Positions 1-7,496 of a stretch of 64,000 nt of DNA are shown piece by piece. The position numbers and the translations under genes are program-made. Origin of the DNA: Shinella daejeonensis (GTDB taxonomy: Bacteria; Pseudomonadota; Alphaproteobacteria; Rhizobiales; Rhizobiaceae); the NCBI RefSeq assembly GCF_024281235.1, contig NZ_JAHWXY010000001.1, positions 1 through 64,000 on the forward strand. The letters run 5' to 3'. The number at the start of each line of letters is the position of its first letter. Position 1 is the stretch's first letter. The notes beneath the pieces were generated by a model. The model was not told the origin of the DNA. It was given only the letters and a program-made list of their open reading frames with translations, and ran no database searches.

Positions 1-1049
1 GGATCATTGGCAAGATGATCGCGGGTGGCACTGGGCGCGTGCTTCACACCCACAGAAACAGTTAAAGAAGATTCTTGGTTAGACTCTAAGTTAAGGGCGC
101 GAATCCGCCTGCGATTTCCAGACGTTAAGGCCGGTTTGGGTTCCTGATAGCACGAGCCTCGGGTTCCCGATGGCACGATAGTCCGGGTTCCCGATAGCAC
201 GAGCCCGTCCACAGGTTTTCCACAGGGCGGGAGCGGCTCGAACGCGAGCAGCGTGCGCCCGCCGATCTCCATCTCCAGCGACAGGACGTAGCCGGGCAGC
301 GGCTGGCGCCGCACGATGTCGCGCAGCTCGAACGCGAAGCGTTTGAACGGCGACAGACTGCCGGATTTGACGTGGAGGTGGCGCAGGTCGAACCGCCAGC
401 CGTCGCGCTGGCGGCCGCCGTGCTTGCGCACGATGCGGTAGAGCCAGCGGTCGAGGCCGCCGGTCAGATCGAAATAGGCCGGGTCGATTGTGAGGATGAG
501 CGCGTCGTCGAGGACGGCCTTGTAGAACCAGTCGGGGACGATCAGCTCGATGCCGTCCGGCCGCCCATGGCGGTCGGTGCGCTCCTGCCATTCGTTGATC
601 CACGAGAAGCGGTGGCGGCGGCCTTCGGCGGGCTGGCGGATCGATGTCGAGATGGTCGTGGATTGCAGCCGGTCCAGCGCCGCCTTGAGGCGCTGATAGT
701 CGCGCAAGCTGGTGCCGCGTCCGACATAGGTGAGGATTTCATAGGGCGTCGCCGCCATCAGCCTGGACGTGCGAAGCCCGTTGTCGCGGGCTTCGACGAT
801 CTGGCTGGCGGCCCAGATCAGGATGTCGGCGTCCCAGATCGTGGCCATGCCATGATCGGGAACGGCCTCGACGCGGATCGTGATGTCGCCGGCTGCGAAG
901 TCGATCGGCGCGACGCGATGGGATTTGGAGAGGGAGAAGAACGGATAGGCCATGAGATCCTGCGCATCTCGTGGCGCGAAGTCGCCGGGGAGCGCGCGAA
1001 ACAGATCGAGCTGCCCACGCTCCGAGGGGTCACGACGCCGCACCACCAT
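1..1049 (-). CDS. Replication initiator protein A, C-terminus off the left edge
   Basis: This frame is open from the ATG at 1049 to base 1, at least 349 codons. It begins MVVRRRDPSERGQLDLF and contains DLMAYPFFSLSKSHR, the opening of the RPA (replication initiator protein A) family found on alphaproteobacterial plasmids and ICEs. Family members start replication at a nearby origin by binding repeated sites. Residues around 60-250 match the family core (WAASQI, LIVPDWFYKAVL, DRWLYRIVRKHGG as I read them). It starts 18 bp after the excisionase gene, so the two are probably co-transcribed. The coding part near 138-202 contains three iteron-like repeats. Translation continues past the repeats in the same frame, so the C-terminal extension may be a by-product of the repeats. 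Confidence 0.85.
   Translation of the reverse strand, partial: MVVRRRDPSERGQLDLFRALPGDFAPRDAQDLMAYPFFSLSKSHRVAPIDFAAGDITIRVEAVPDHGMATIWDADILIWAASQIVEARDNGLRTSRLMAATPYEILTYVGRGTSLRDYQRLKAALDRLQSTTISTSIRQPAEGRRHRFSWINEWQERTDRHGRPDGIELIVPDWFYKAVLDDALILTIDPAYFDLTGGLDRWLYRIVRKHGGRQRDGWRFDLRHLHVKSGSLSPFKRFAFELRDIVRRQPLPGYVLSLEMEIGGRTLLAFEPLPPCGKPVDGLVLSGTRTIVPSGTRGSCYQEPKPALTSGNRRRIRALNLESNQESSLTVSVGVKHAPSATRDHLAND
138..202. repeat. Three iteron-like 18-bp direct repeats inside repA
   Basis: Copies of GGGTTCCYGATRGCACGA lie at 138-155, 161-178 and 185-202, spaced 23 and 24 bp, i.e. about two helical turns. They differ only at two positions. Iterons are the usual binding sites of plasmid initiator proteins, so a role as replication origin or copy control site for this initiator is reasonable but inferred. 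More copies could lie past the left edge. Confidence 0.6.
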
Positions 1050-1067
1050 GAAAGGGTCCGGCCACGA

Positions 1068-1349
1068 TCAGCGTGCGAACCGGCCGGCAACCCGGTCGGT
1101 CGACGGCGGCTGGCGCTTCGCCGGCAGCACGGAGCCGCGCGGATCGGAGGTCGAGGTGACGGCGCCGCGCTCGGCCCAGGTTTCGAGATCGTCGACGGCA
1201 TAGACGACGCGCCCGCCGAGTTTGCGGTAGGCCGGGCCGGTGCCGTAGGTCCGGTGCTTTTCGAGGGTGCGGGCAGACAGGCTGAGAAACTCAGCGGCTT
1301 CCTTGGTCCGCAGGTAGCGTGGCGGGAGCGCGGCGGTTTCGGGTCGCAT
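1068..1349 (-). CDS. rdfS: RdfS-like excisionase (AlpA/MerR-type HTH, recombination directionality factor)
   Basis: A 93-residue protein with a winged helix-turn-helix of the excisionase/AlpA type: YLRTKEAAEFLSLSARTLEKHR at about residues 12-33 (recognition region) followed by GPAYRKLGGRVVYAVDDLETW. Proteins of this type bind attachment-site DNA and turn the integrase towards excision. It lies downstream of the fseA-type activator and upstream of repA on the same strand, as expected if activation of this gene triggers excision. GGAGG lies 9 nt before the ATG. The RdfS name rests on family and context; an AlpA-like regulator of other genes is the alternative. Confidence 0.7.
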   Translation of the reverse strand: MRPETAALPPRYLRTKEAAEFLSLSARTLEKHRTYGTGPAYRKLGGRVVYAVDDLETWAERGAVTSTSDPRGSVLPAKRQPPSTDRVAGRFAR

Positions 1350-1377
1350 GGGGCGGGCCTCCGTGGGGTTGCTGGGG

Positions 1378-1396
1378 GCCGCTGGCGATCAGCGGC
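1378..1396 (-). promoter_or_regulatory. Inverted repeat upstream of the excisionase gene
   Basis: GCCGCTG and CAGCGGC form a perfect 7-bp inverted repeat around GCGAT, 29 to 47 bp before the excisionase start in the 143-bp gap after the activator gene. It could be a binding site for the FseA-type activator or an mRNA hairpin; there is no T-run, so a terminator is less likely. Confidence 0.35.
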
Positions 1397-1492
1397 TGAC
1401 AACGACCACGGTGGCGGAGAACCGTCGGCGGGATGGATGGGGGACTTGAGGTGGCCTAAATCCCCACCCCGGAAACCATGGCGGCGCGGCGA

Positions 1493-2255
1493 CTAAGGGC
1501 GGCGGCGCTGGCGAAGGAGTTGCAGGTAGCCCCCGTTGATGAGGGCAAGGCCGCCTTCGACGAAGGCAATGACGGCATCACGGAGCGGCGACGTCTTCCA
1601 GGGCTCGGTGTCGACGCGCGCCGCGCCGTAGATTGCAATGGCGATCTCACGATAGGTCGCGCCGTTCATATGGCCGTCGGCGGCGCGCAGCTTCAGCCGA
1701 AAGCGCCGCCGCTGCTCGGCGGTCATGCGCGTGTCGCGCGGCGGCGGGCGGCCGAGCCAGATGCGCGCCATTCGCGCCAGGGCATCGATGCGGTCGAGGA
1801 CGTCGGCATCGAACGGAACCAGCGCCGCGAGCTGGTCGCCTGGAACCGTGCCGGAAAGGAGAAGCACCGGGATGTCGTGCTCGGAGAAGGACGCATAGGC
1901 GCCTTCGGGAGCATTACGCCCTACGGCGAACGGGTCGACGGATACAGCGGCGCCAGGCGGCAGAAACTCGGGTCGGCGCGTCAGCATGAGAACGGCGCCA
2001 TCGCATGAGGGCGACCACAGCACATCTTGGTCCAGCGCGGACAGGCCCGGCCTGGCAGCGAAATCGCAGCCCCCAGAGTTGTTCTGCGTCTTTCGGAAGC
2101 GGTGTGGCTTCGGCGGCCGTATTCACAAGACCGCTGTAAAGTTCCTGATAAGGAACGTATCGGCGAAGGCATTCCCAAGCGAGACCTTCGACCGGCAAGC
2201 TATCGAAATAGTCGTAACGGCTGTCGTCCCGCCAGTCGCTTGTATCTGGCCTCAT
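1493..2255 (-). CDS. fseA: FseA-type excision activator, DUF6499 + DUF2285, made by +1 frameshifting
   Basis: Two overlapping frames make one protein of about 253 residues. The upstream frame starts at ATG 2255 (MRPDTSDWRDDSRYDYFD, 8 nt after GGAG) and encodes a DUF6499-like domain ending in LWGLRF. The zero frame then becomes arginine-rich nonsense to a stop at 1914. Moving +1 at the TTT-C (2063-2060) gives AARPGLSALDQDVLWSP and a complete DUF2285 domain to the stop at 1493. In ICEMlSymR7A, FseA is made the same way, by slippage of tRNA-Phe from UUU to UUC, and activates the excisionase gene rdfS. The excisionase-like gene lies next downstream here too. A GTG at 2023 could also start the second half alone. 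Confidence 0.85.
2060..2063 (-). other. Candidate programmed +1 ribosomal frameshift site (UUU C)
   Basis: The mRNA reads CTG CGA TTT CGC in the zero frame, with TTT as codon 65 from the start at 2255. Slippage onto TTC and resumption at GCT (2059) restores the DUF2285 frame. The site ends a conserved-looking LWGLRF motif, matching the known UUU to UUC slip of FseA in Mesorhizobium. Confidence 0.75.
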
Positions 2256-2381
2256 AGCGTCCACTCCTCGCAGTTTACGCGCAAGTCGGACGCCTATTTT
2301 TCCTATTTAACCCTAGGTAGTAGAAGGACAGGAGAGGACATGACGCGATGTTCAAAGAGCATCGCGCGGACATCGGGCCGA

Positions 2382-2642
2382 TCAGCCGGGGGGCTGGCGC
2401 AGAAGGTGCCGATAGCCGGTATGCGTCATCCAGCGGGCGCGAGCGAGATGGCTTTCGTGGATGCGTCGGCAGCGTTCGGGGTCGCCTGATGGATCGAGAC
2501 CAAACAGGATCTGCACCGCCTCGGTCCAATCGGCGCCATCCGCATCCGCGTCCAGCAAGCGCGCGTACAGTTTGACGTGCGCCTTGTCATAGGCGGTCAG
2601 TTCCTGCCCTGCCGGCGCGGTATCTTCGTAAGTCTCGGTCAT
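2382..2642 (-). CDS. QseM-like DUF2285 small protein (candidate antiactivator)
   Basis: An 86-residue protein starting MTETYEDTAPAGQELTAYD, with a compact helical domain (YARLLDADADGADWTEAVQILF ... RRIHESHLARARWMTHTGYRHLL) like the DUF2285 relatives encoded beside excision genes of alphaproteobacterial ICEs. In Mesorhizobium, QseM binds and blocks both TraR and FseA. The position directly upstream of the fseA-type gene and downstream of a small HTH regulator fits this role, but the function is inferred. An in-frame start further up at 2711 would add residues unlike the family, so the ATG at 2642 is preferred. Confidence 0.6.
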   Translation of the reverse strand: MTETYEDTAPAGQELTAYDKAHVKLYARLLDADADGADWTEAVQILFGLDPSGDPERCRRIHESHLARARWMTHTGYRHLLRQPPG

Positions 2643-2735
2643 GGTGCAGGCTCGATTACTATCCGGCTGCTGCATCTTAACCAAGTTTGATCCAAAATGG
2701 AGCGATAGCAAGCGCCGGCGGGTTGTGCCCGCCGA

Positions 2736-3002
2736 TCAGCGCGCGGCATTGGATGGGTTGGGCTTATTTCCGCGATCATCGACCAGCAACACTCCTTGCC
2801 CTTTATCGGTGGACAGAAGGACGATGCCGGCCGCTTCCAAGGCCCTGCGCACCTGATCGCGCGTCGTCTCGTACACGTCGAGCCCGCTTTCGGATTCGAG
2901 GCGTTTGAGCGCGGTCAAGGCTACCTGGGCGCGGTCAGCGAGCGTCTCCTGTGTCCAGCCGAGCAACGCGCGTGCGGCCCGTGATTGTCGGGCGGTGATC
3001 AT
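2736..3002 (-). CDS. XRE-type HTH regulator, QseC-like
   Basis: An 88-residue protein whose first 60 residues form a Cro/C1-type helix-turn-helix: ARQSRAARALLGWTQETLADRAQVALTALKRLESESG, followed by a short region ([14 protein letters not shown]) typical of small XRE regulators. It lies 93 bp upstream of the QseM-like gene on the same strand. In the Mesorhizobium ICE, QseC controls qseM; here the same pair is kept. Its start at 3002 follows a perfect Shine-Dalgarno GGAGGTGATC that is part of a palindrome reaching into the coding start, and another palindrome lies 44 bp upstream, so autoregulation is likely. Confidence 0.7.
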   Translation of the reverse strand: MITARQSRAARALLGWTQETLADRAQVALTALKRLESESGLDVYETTRDQVRRALEAAGIVLLSTDKGQGVLLVDDRGNKPNPSNAAR

Positions 3003-3013
3003 ACATGATCACC
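2994..3013 (-). promoter_or_regulatory. Palindrome covering the Shine-Dalgarno and start of the HTH gene
   Basis: GGTGATCAT and ATGATCACC are perfect 9-bp arms separated by 2 bp. On the mRNA the left arm contains the Shine-Dalgarno and the right arm the start codon, so a folded transcript would hide the ribosome binding site; as DNA it could be an operator. Part of the symmetry arises because a full anti-16S sequence happens to precede ATGATCACC. Confidence 0.5.
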
Positions 3014-3045
3014 TCCCATTCAGACCTACGCGCACTCCAGAACTA

Positions 3046-3060
3046 CGACTAATTTAGTCG
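3046..3060. promoter_or_regulatory. 15-bp palindrome upstream of the HTH gene (candidate operator)
   Basis: CGACTAA-T-TTAGTCG is a perfect palindrome with 7-bp arms, beginning 44 bp before the HTH start codon. Position and symmetry suit a binding site for the HTH dimer. Confidence 0.5.
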
Positions 3061-3247
3061 CTCTTGCTTCTTTTGGCCAGCCTAAAGGCGCCGCGACCAG
3101 CCGGTGAAGGGCGCGCTTGTCGCGCATTGATTCGCCGGGCCATGCGCTATCGGGGAGCCTGAAAGGCTGGCCCCGGCCTGCCGCGCGCCGGCGACCGTAA
3201 TGGGCGGGCGGCGTCTGAAGATGGAGGGGCGGATGTTCCGCCCCGTT

Positions 3248-3412
3248 TCACGCGAATGGATCGATTTCGGAGACGATGGTGTCGTCGTCGCCGTCATATT
3301 CGGTGGCGGGCATCACGCTCATGGTGCCGTCGCCGGCGCGGAAGATGATGATGGCGACCATCAGGGTGGGGGCGAGACTGGCGGCGTAGGCGTTGGCAGT
3401 TGCGAGGGTCAT
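3248..3412 (-). CDS. Small hypothetical protein, 54 aa
   Basis: Starts MTLATANAYAASLAPTLMVA and ends DTIVSEIDPFA. The first half is hydrophobic (possible single membrane helix, residues about 8-25), the second acidic. It lies downstream of ssb and, like ssb, has a hairpin with an ATGG loop before the start codon. I recognise no domain. A longer reading to 3688 is possible but would run through the hairpin and sequence of poor coding character. Confidence 0.55.
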   Translation of the reverse strand: MTLATANAYAASLAPTLMVAIIIFRAGDGTMSVMPATEYDGDDDTIVSEIDPFA

Positions 3413-3721
3413 TGTCCGGCTCCCGATCTTGGCGGGGACCATTCCCCGCTCGACGGGCGCCCGAAGTGTTCTGGGCTCGGCCGGGGTCATCGCGCAGGCG
3501 AAGACGAAGCGACTGCACGCTTTGGGTAGCGGACCCCATGAGGGTTGACCCTGGAAGGCCGGGATCGGAACCAAGGTTAAGCCATAAGAGCGGGGTGGAT
3601 TCCGCCTGCCGGAGCCGGTTGCCCCTGCATTACCATTGTCGGAGCTGCCTTGGCTCGCCGCCTGACGGTCGCGATCGGCGCCCGCCATCCGTGGCCTGCG
3701 TGATGCCCGCCACCGAATATG
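3295..3721. repeat. 24-bp perfect inverted repeat (3295-3318 and 3698-3721)
   Basis: A 24-bp piece coding VMPATEY in the small gene at 3248-3412 recurs perfectly in the opposite orientation at 3698-3721, with weaker similarity just upstream of it (CTGACGGTCGC near 3662 against CTGATGGTCGC in the gene). The second copy looks like a decayed inverted duplicate. The roughly 450 bp between the small gene and ssb (3413-3862) otherwise holds the ssb terminator and nothing else I can recognise. Confidence 0.6.
3432..3449 (-). promoter_or_regulatory. Hairpin in the leader of the small gene at 3412
   Basis: Minus strand GCGGGGA-ATGG-TCCCCGC, perfect 7-bp stem, 20 nt before the ATG. The ssb leader has a similar hairpin with ATGG in the loop (4284-4305). 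Confidence 0.45.
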
Positions 3722-3825
3722 CGCCTGGCGCTCCCCAGCCCTTCCGATCCTCTCGCGTGAAACGGCGCGCAGCGCCCGAGGCCGTGGTGCAACGCTGGCG
3801 GCGATCCGGCGCGAACATGAGAAAT

Positions 3826-3847
3826 CCCGGCGGCTTTCGCCGCCGGG
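3826..3847 (-). terminator. Terminator after ssb
   Basis: Minus strand CCCGGCGGC-GAAA-GCCGCCGGG, a perfect 9-bp GC-rich stem with a GAAA tetraloop, followed by ATTTCTC. It starts 16 bp after the ssb stop. The T-run is short, so termination strength is uncertain. Confidence 0.65.
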
Positions 3848-3862
3848 TCTCCGGCCGTCCGA

Positions 3863-4264
3863 TCAGAACGGGATGTCGTCATCCATGTCCCGGTCGTCGC
3901 TGCCGTTTTCGGCCTGCTTCGCCCGGCTCAGGAAATCGACGGTCTCGGCGATGATCTCGCAGCCGTAGCGGTCATTGCCCTGCTGATCCTGCCACTTGGT
4001 GTAGTGGATGCGGCCGCGAACCAGAACCTTCATGCCCTTTTCGCAATGCTCCTCGATCGTCTTGCCGAGGCCGTTGAAGGCGGTGATCCGGTGCCATTCG
4101 GTGTCCTGCACCCGGTAGCCCCGGTCGTCGCGGACCACCTTGCCTTCCGAGTAGCGGGGGCGCGAGGTCGCGAGGGTGAAGTGGGTGATCCTGGTGCCGC
4201 CCTGGGTGGTGCGGGTTTCCGGGGTCTGGCCGATGTTGCCAGCGAGGATGACGATGTTCTGCAT
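3863..4264 (-). CDS. ssb: Single-stranded DNA-binding protein
   Basis: 133 residues: N-terminal OB fold (MQNIVILAGNIGQTPETRTTQGG ... FTLATSR, WHRITAFNGLGKTIEEHCEKGMKVLVRGRI) to about residue 105, a short acidic linker, and the C-terminal tip DMDDDIPF that recruits partner proteins in bacterial SSBs. It coats single-stranded DNA; on conjugative elements a plasmid-borne copy protects the incoming strand. It is shorter than chromosomal SSBs (about 170 residues) because the linker is reduced. The leader carries a hairpin at 4284-4305 and the gene ends at a GC-rich terminator. Confidence 0.95.
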   Translation of the reverse strand: MQNIVILAGNIGQTPETRTTQGGTRITHFTLATSRPRYSEGKVVRDDRGYRVQDTEWHRITAFNGLGKTIEEHCEKGMKVLVRGRIHYTKWQDQQGNDRYGCEIIAETVDFLSRAKQAENGSDDRDMDDDIPF

Positions 4265-4283
4265 TGTAGGTCTCCGTTGCTTC

Positions 4284-4305
4284 TCGGAGGAACCATTCCC
4301 TCCGA
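4284..4305 (-). promoter_or_regulatory. Hairpin in the ssb leader
   Basis: Minus strand TCGGAGG-GAATGGTT-CCTCCGA, perfect 7-bp stem, 20 nt before the ssb ATG. Same distance and an ATGG loop as in the leader of the small gene at 3412, suggesting shared control of two leading-region genes. Confidence 0.5.
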
Positions 4306-4309
4306 CGAG

Positions 4310-4949
4310 ACCCGGCCAAGGCCGTCTGGAGACTCCTGCAACTGCCGGCTCGCCGGCAGCTCGCCCCTAAGGTCCGGGTGGAGCGGGCAGCCGCGCTCGC
4401 GCGGCAACACGGCCGGAAACCGCGGGGGTTGCCGGAAGGAAACAGAACGGACTTAGGGGATCAGTCAGTCGGAGGGATTGGTGCTTCCGTAAGCCCGGTG
4501 GAGACCGGAGCCAGAACAGCGTCCTTGCTGGCCGCAGATGACGACAGGGCCAGACGCACCGCCTCGGTGGCGCACCGGCCACGTCCCCGGTCGCCTGCCG
4601 ATCCGCGCCCTGGCCTCTGAGGCAAGTGAGGACTTCCGCGAGAATGAGGCGCCTGCCGGGTTATCCGCACGATTCGCCGGATCATCGTTCGACGGGACGA
4701 GGCTCGATCCCGCGCATTGCAGGATGGCATGAAGATGCTCGCGGCCCAGCTCGTCGCGCAACCATGGACCGATCAGCCCCGCATCGACCGCCGCGCTCGC
4801 AGATCCCGCCCGATGCCGACGCTCCGGGCCGGACGGGGCGACCGACACGGCAGCGGCACATCCGGCGACGGTGACGACACTTGCTCTGATCGGATGGCAG
4901 GAGGCTTGGCGCGAAAGCTGCTGGGATGGACATGGGAGCGATGGATCGT
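4310..4949. other. About 640 bp with no supported gene between ssb and the cargo block
   Basis: Several open frames exist on both strands, but none matches a family I know and none has a convincing start. A minus-strand stretch (about 4690-4900) reads like protein (DAGLIGPWLRDELGREHLHA) and could be a decayed element gene interrupted by the cargo insertion. The promoter of ssb should lie at the left of this stretch. Confidence 0.4.
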
Positions 4950-5142
4950 CGCCGCCCCCCCGTGTCAGCGATTGAAGCCGAATGGCGGAAACGCGCCGAA
5001 GGCGTGGTTCCGGCGAAGCCGAAAGCGCGGCACGAAGGGCAACGCCATAGTGATCGCTGCAATCCGGCTTCTATGAACCATTGCAAAAGTCGCTATTCTA
5101 CAGCGACGCAAAAAATCAGGCGTGAAAGTCTCGCTCCAATCG
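4950..5142 (+). repeat. Cassette-border repeat copy R1
   Basis: About 193 bp, closely similar to R2 (6588-6779) over its whole length and to R3 (7497-7629) from 5002 onwards. Shared landmarks are GTGGTTCCGGCGA, GCAATCCGGCTTCT, TTCTACAGCGA and a final CTCGCT..AATCG. R1 contains GTCGCT-ATTCTAC-AGCGAC, a small inverted repeat, near its right part. The sequence drifts between copies in a way that does not preserve one reading frame, so it is probably not coding. It ends just before the phosphotransferase gene. Confidence 0.8.
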
Positions 5143-5165
5143 CGAGTTTTGCGACGGGATCGTGG

Positions 5166-6074
5166 ATGTTGAGTAGTATCGAAAATCTTGGCGTATCCAT
5201 AAACGCCGAACTGGCGCGGCGACTGATAGCTGCGCAGTTTCCAGAATGGTCTAACTTGCCGGTCACGGCCATAGAACCCGGCGGGTGGGACAATCGCACT
5301 TTCCGACTTGGAGATCATATGTCGGTGCGCCTGCCAAGCGCACGCGCCTATGCCGCTCAGGTGGAGAAGGAACACGAATGGTTGCCGAGACTCGCGCCGC
5401 ACCTGCCGCTACCAATCCCTGTCCCGCTGGCGAAGGGATCACCGGCCGAGGGCTACCCTTGGCCTTGGTCGATTTATGAATGGCTGGATGGCGAGCCGGT
5501 AACGGCAGATAATATTTCCGGCTGGACCGGGTTTGCCCGTTCGGTCGCCCGCTTTCTCGCCGCCTTGCATCGTATAGATGCGACGGGCGGGCCTCTGCCG
5601 GGACAGCACAATTTCCATCGTGGTGGCCGTCTCGCTCTCTATGATGCGGAAACCCGGTCCACGCTGACGGCGCTCGCCGGGCGCATGGATACGGCGGTTG
5701 CAGGTGACATATGGACGGCCGCGCTATCGTCGGAGTGGCACGGCTCGCCGCTATGGGTCCATGGCGATATGTCATCCGGCAACCTTCTCGTGAAGGATGG
5801 CGCTCTATGTGCTGTGATTGATTTCGGCTGCTCGGCAGCAGGCGACCCCGCTTGCGATCTTGTGATTGCATGGACGCTGCTTTCCGGCGAGAGCCGGGAA
5901 GCATTTCGCGCCGCGCTTCCCCTCGATAGGGACACTTGGAATCGGGCTCGCGGGTGGGCCTTGTGGAAAGCCCTGATTACCGTCGCAGATCAAGGCAAGG
6001 GTCAGCCCGAACAGGAATCGTCGTGGCAGGTCATAGGTGAGCTAGTGGCCGACTACCGCCAGCAGCGGAACTAA
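5166..6074 (+). CDS. Aminoglycoside phosphotransferase family protein
   Basis: 302 residues with the APH fold: nucleotide-binding N-lobe ([33 protein letters not shown]), catalytic loop [13 protein letters not shown] (about residues 197-209) and the metal-binding segment [16 protein letters not shown]. Such kinases phosphorylate aminoglycosides or related small molecules using ATP; the substrate cannot be told from sequence, so resistance is not shown. ATG 5166 is chosen because the open frame upstream to 4926 runs through the repeat R1, which is not coding elsewhere, and because 302 residues is normal for the family. It is the first gene of the cargo block. Confidence 0.85.
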   Translation: MLSSIENLGVSINAELARRLIAAQFPEWSNLPVTAIEPGGWDNRTFRLGDHMSVRLPSARAYAAQVEKEHEWLPRLAPHLPLPIPVPLAKGSPAEGYPWPWSIYEWLDGEPVTADNISGWTGFARSVARFLAALHRIDATGGPLPGQHNFHRGGRLALYDAETRSTLTALAGRMDTAVAGDIWTAALSSEWHGSPLWVHGDMSSGNLLVKDGALCAVIDFGCSAAGDPACDLVIAWTLLSGESREAFRAALPLDRDTWNRARGWALWKALITVADQGKGQPEQESSWQVIGELVADYRQQRN

Positions 6075-6189
6075 TATCGCAGGACTCCTGACTTTCGGAA
6101 GCCGCACAAGTCTACGATTCAAAGGCTGCAAACTCGGAAGTTTTGGACTCCATCTTCGACGTGACATCTCAGAGAATTCAGGAGGAGAG

Positions 6190-6540
6190 ATGACGAAGCA
6201 TCGAATCTACTCAATGAGCTTCGGGAAGGTCTATCCGCTCCTGGTCGCCAAGGCTGAAAAGAAGGGGCGCACCAAGGCAGACGTTGATCAAATCATCTGT
6301 TGGCTGACCGGCTATGATCTGACGACATTGGAGGACCAGTTGGCGAAGAAGACGAACTATGAAGATTTCTTCGCGCAAGCGCCTCAGATGAATCCGTCCC
6401 GATCGTTGATCACCGGCGTTGTCTGCGGTGTCCGCGTGGAGGAAATTGAGGAACCTACCATGAGGGAAATCCGCTACTTGGACAAACTGATCGACGAACT
6501 CGCGAAGGGAAAAGCGATGATGAAAATCCTGCGAGGATAA
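6190..6540 (+). CDS. DUF2200 family protein
   Basis: 116 residues beginning [34 protein letters not shown], with IICWLTGYD and [24 protein letters not shown]. This matches the DUF2200 family of small soluble proteins, whose role is unknown. The start is clear: AGGAGGAGAG directly precedes the ATG. It shares a repeat-bounded unit with the phosphotransferase upstream (115-bp gap) and is followed by repeat R2. Confidence 0.85.
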   Translation: MTKHRIYSMSFGKVYPLLVAKAEKKGRTKADVDQIICWLTGYDLTTLEDQLAKKTNYEDFFAQAPQMNPSRSLITGVVCGVRVEEIEEPTMREIRYLDKLIDELAKGKAMMKILRG

Positions 6541-6587
6541 CCGGGGTCGGGCCGCCCTCATTAATCTGCGCGCAGCACAAGCACATC

Positions 6588-6779
6588 CGCCGCCCCCGTG
6601 TCAGCGATTGAAGCCGAATGGCGGAAACGCGCCAAAGGCGTGGTTCCGGCGAAGCCGAAAGCGCGGCCCGCAGGGAGACACCATAAAAGCCGCTGTAATC
6701 CGGTTTCTATGCACCGTCGCAAAAACGGCCATTCTACAGAAATGCAAAACTCAGATGCGAAAGGCTCGCTTTAATCGGA
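6588..6779 (+). repeat. Cassette-border repeat copy R2
   Basis: 192 bp, the second copy of the repeat described for R1; nearly identical to R1 over its first 80 bp (CCCGTGTCAGCGATTGAAGC onwards) and more diverged after that. It separates the DUF2200 gene from the LysE gene. Confidence 0.8.
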
Positions 6780-6814
6780 TTTTTCTGAGAGCGCCTTGCT
6801 TCCAATTCGCTCTT

Positions 6815-7480
6815 ATGACTTGCTCGATCCAAACCATTTGGCAAGTATATAACTTGCCTCAAGAACTGACGACCATCTTTACAGCTTTGGCAATTTATGC
6901 GGCTGTTGTTCTTCGCCCCGGTCCAAACTTTACTCTTATAACGCGCCTCGCGGCATCCGGCGCGCGACCTGCCGCATTGGCGGCGACACTCGGTTTTTCC
7001 GTGGGTGCGACGGTCTATGCCGTTCTATCCATGACGGGCCTCGCCCTCATCATTACCCGCGTGGGATGGCTGGTCACATTCGTTCAGATCGCCGGCGGCT
7101 GCTACCTGATCTATCTTGGTCTATCGGCATGGTTCAGCCACACCGCAAAGACGCTCGATGGTGCCGGGAGTCCGCACATCACCAGTGCGGCGCGCGGGTT
7201 TCGTATGGGACTGATCGTTGAGCTATCAAACCCTAAAGGCATCGTGTTTTTCGTCAGTTTCTTCGCTGTCGCTGTTCCTATGGAAACCGCGTTATGGGCC
7301 AAGGCAGTAATCCTTGCTGGCGTGCTAATCCTCGAAATCGTGTGGTATGGGGCAGCGTCGTTCTTGCTGTCCACTCGACCAGTGCGCGCCGTCTATGAGC
7401 GTTTTGCCATCTGGATCGAGCGCGCTATCGGGACGCTGCTTGCAGGCTTCGGCTTGCGCTTGATCTCGGAAAAGATTTGA
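6815..7480 (+). CDS. LysE family amino acid exporter
   Basis: 221 residues, inner membrane, about six hydrophobic segments. LRPGPNFTLITRLAASGARPAALAATLG matches the conserved P-G-P-N-x-(T/L) region of LysE/RhtB exporters, and NPKGIVFFVSFFAV is the second family signature. Family members export amino acids or derivatives using the proton gradient; the substrate is unknown. An open frame extends upstream to 6608 through repeat R2; ATG 6815 is taken as the first start outside the repeat. A start at the TTG near 6856 would give a more usual length. Confidence 0.85.
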   Translation: MTCSIQTIWQVYNLPQELTTIFTALAIYAAVVLRPGPNFTLITRLAASGARPAALAATLGFSVGATVYAVLSMTGLALIITRVGWLVTFVQIAGGCYLIYLGLSAWFSHTAKTLDGAGSPHITSAARGFRMGLIVELSNPKGIVFFVSFFAVAVPMETALWAKAVILAGVLILEIVWYGAASFLLSTRPVRAVYERFAIWIERAIGTLLAGFGLRLISEKI

Positions 7481-7496
7481 TCCTGTCGCACAATTA

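Noticed and set aside
1914-2255. Reading the DUF6499/DUF2285 gene as a frameshifted pseudogene
   Set aside because: The break is a single +1 step at TTT-C after LRF, exactly where FseA is known to be recoded, and both halves are otherwise intact.
4926-5165. Earlier start for the phosphotransferase gene
   Set aside because: The extra 80 residues come from repeat R1, whose other copies do not keep that frame.
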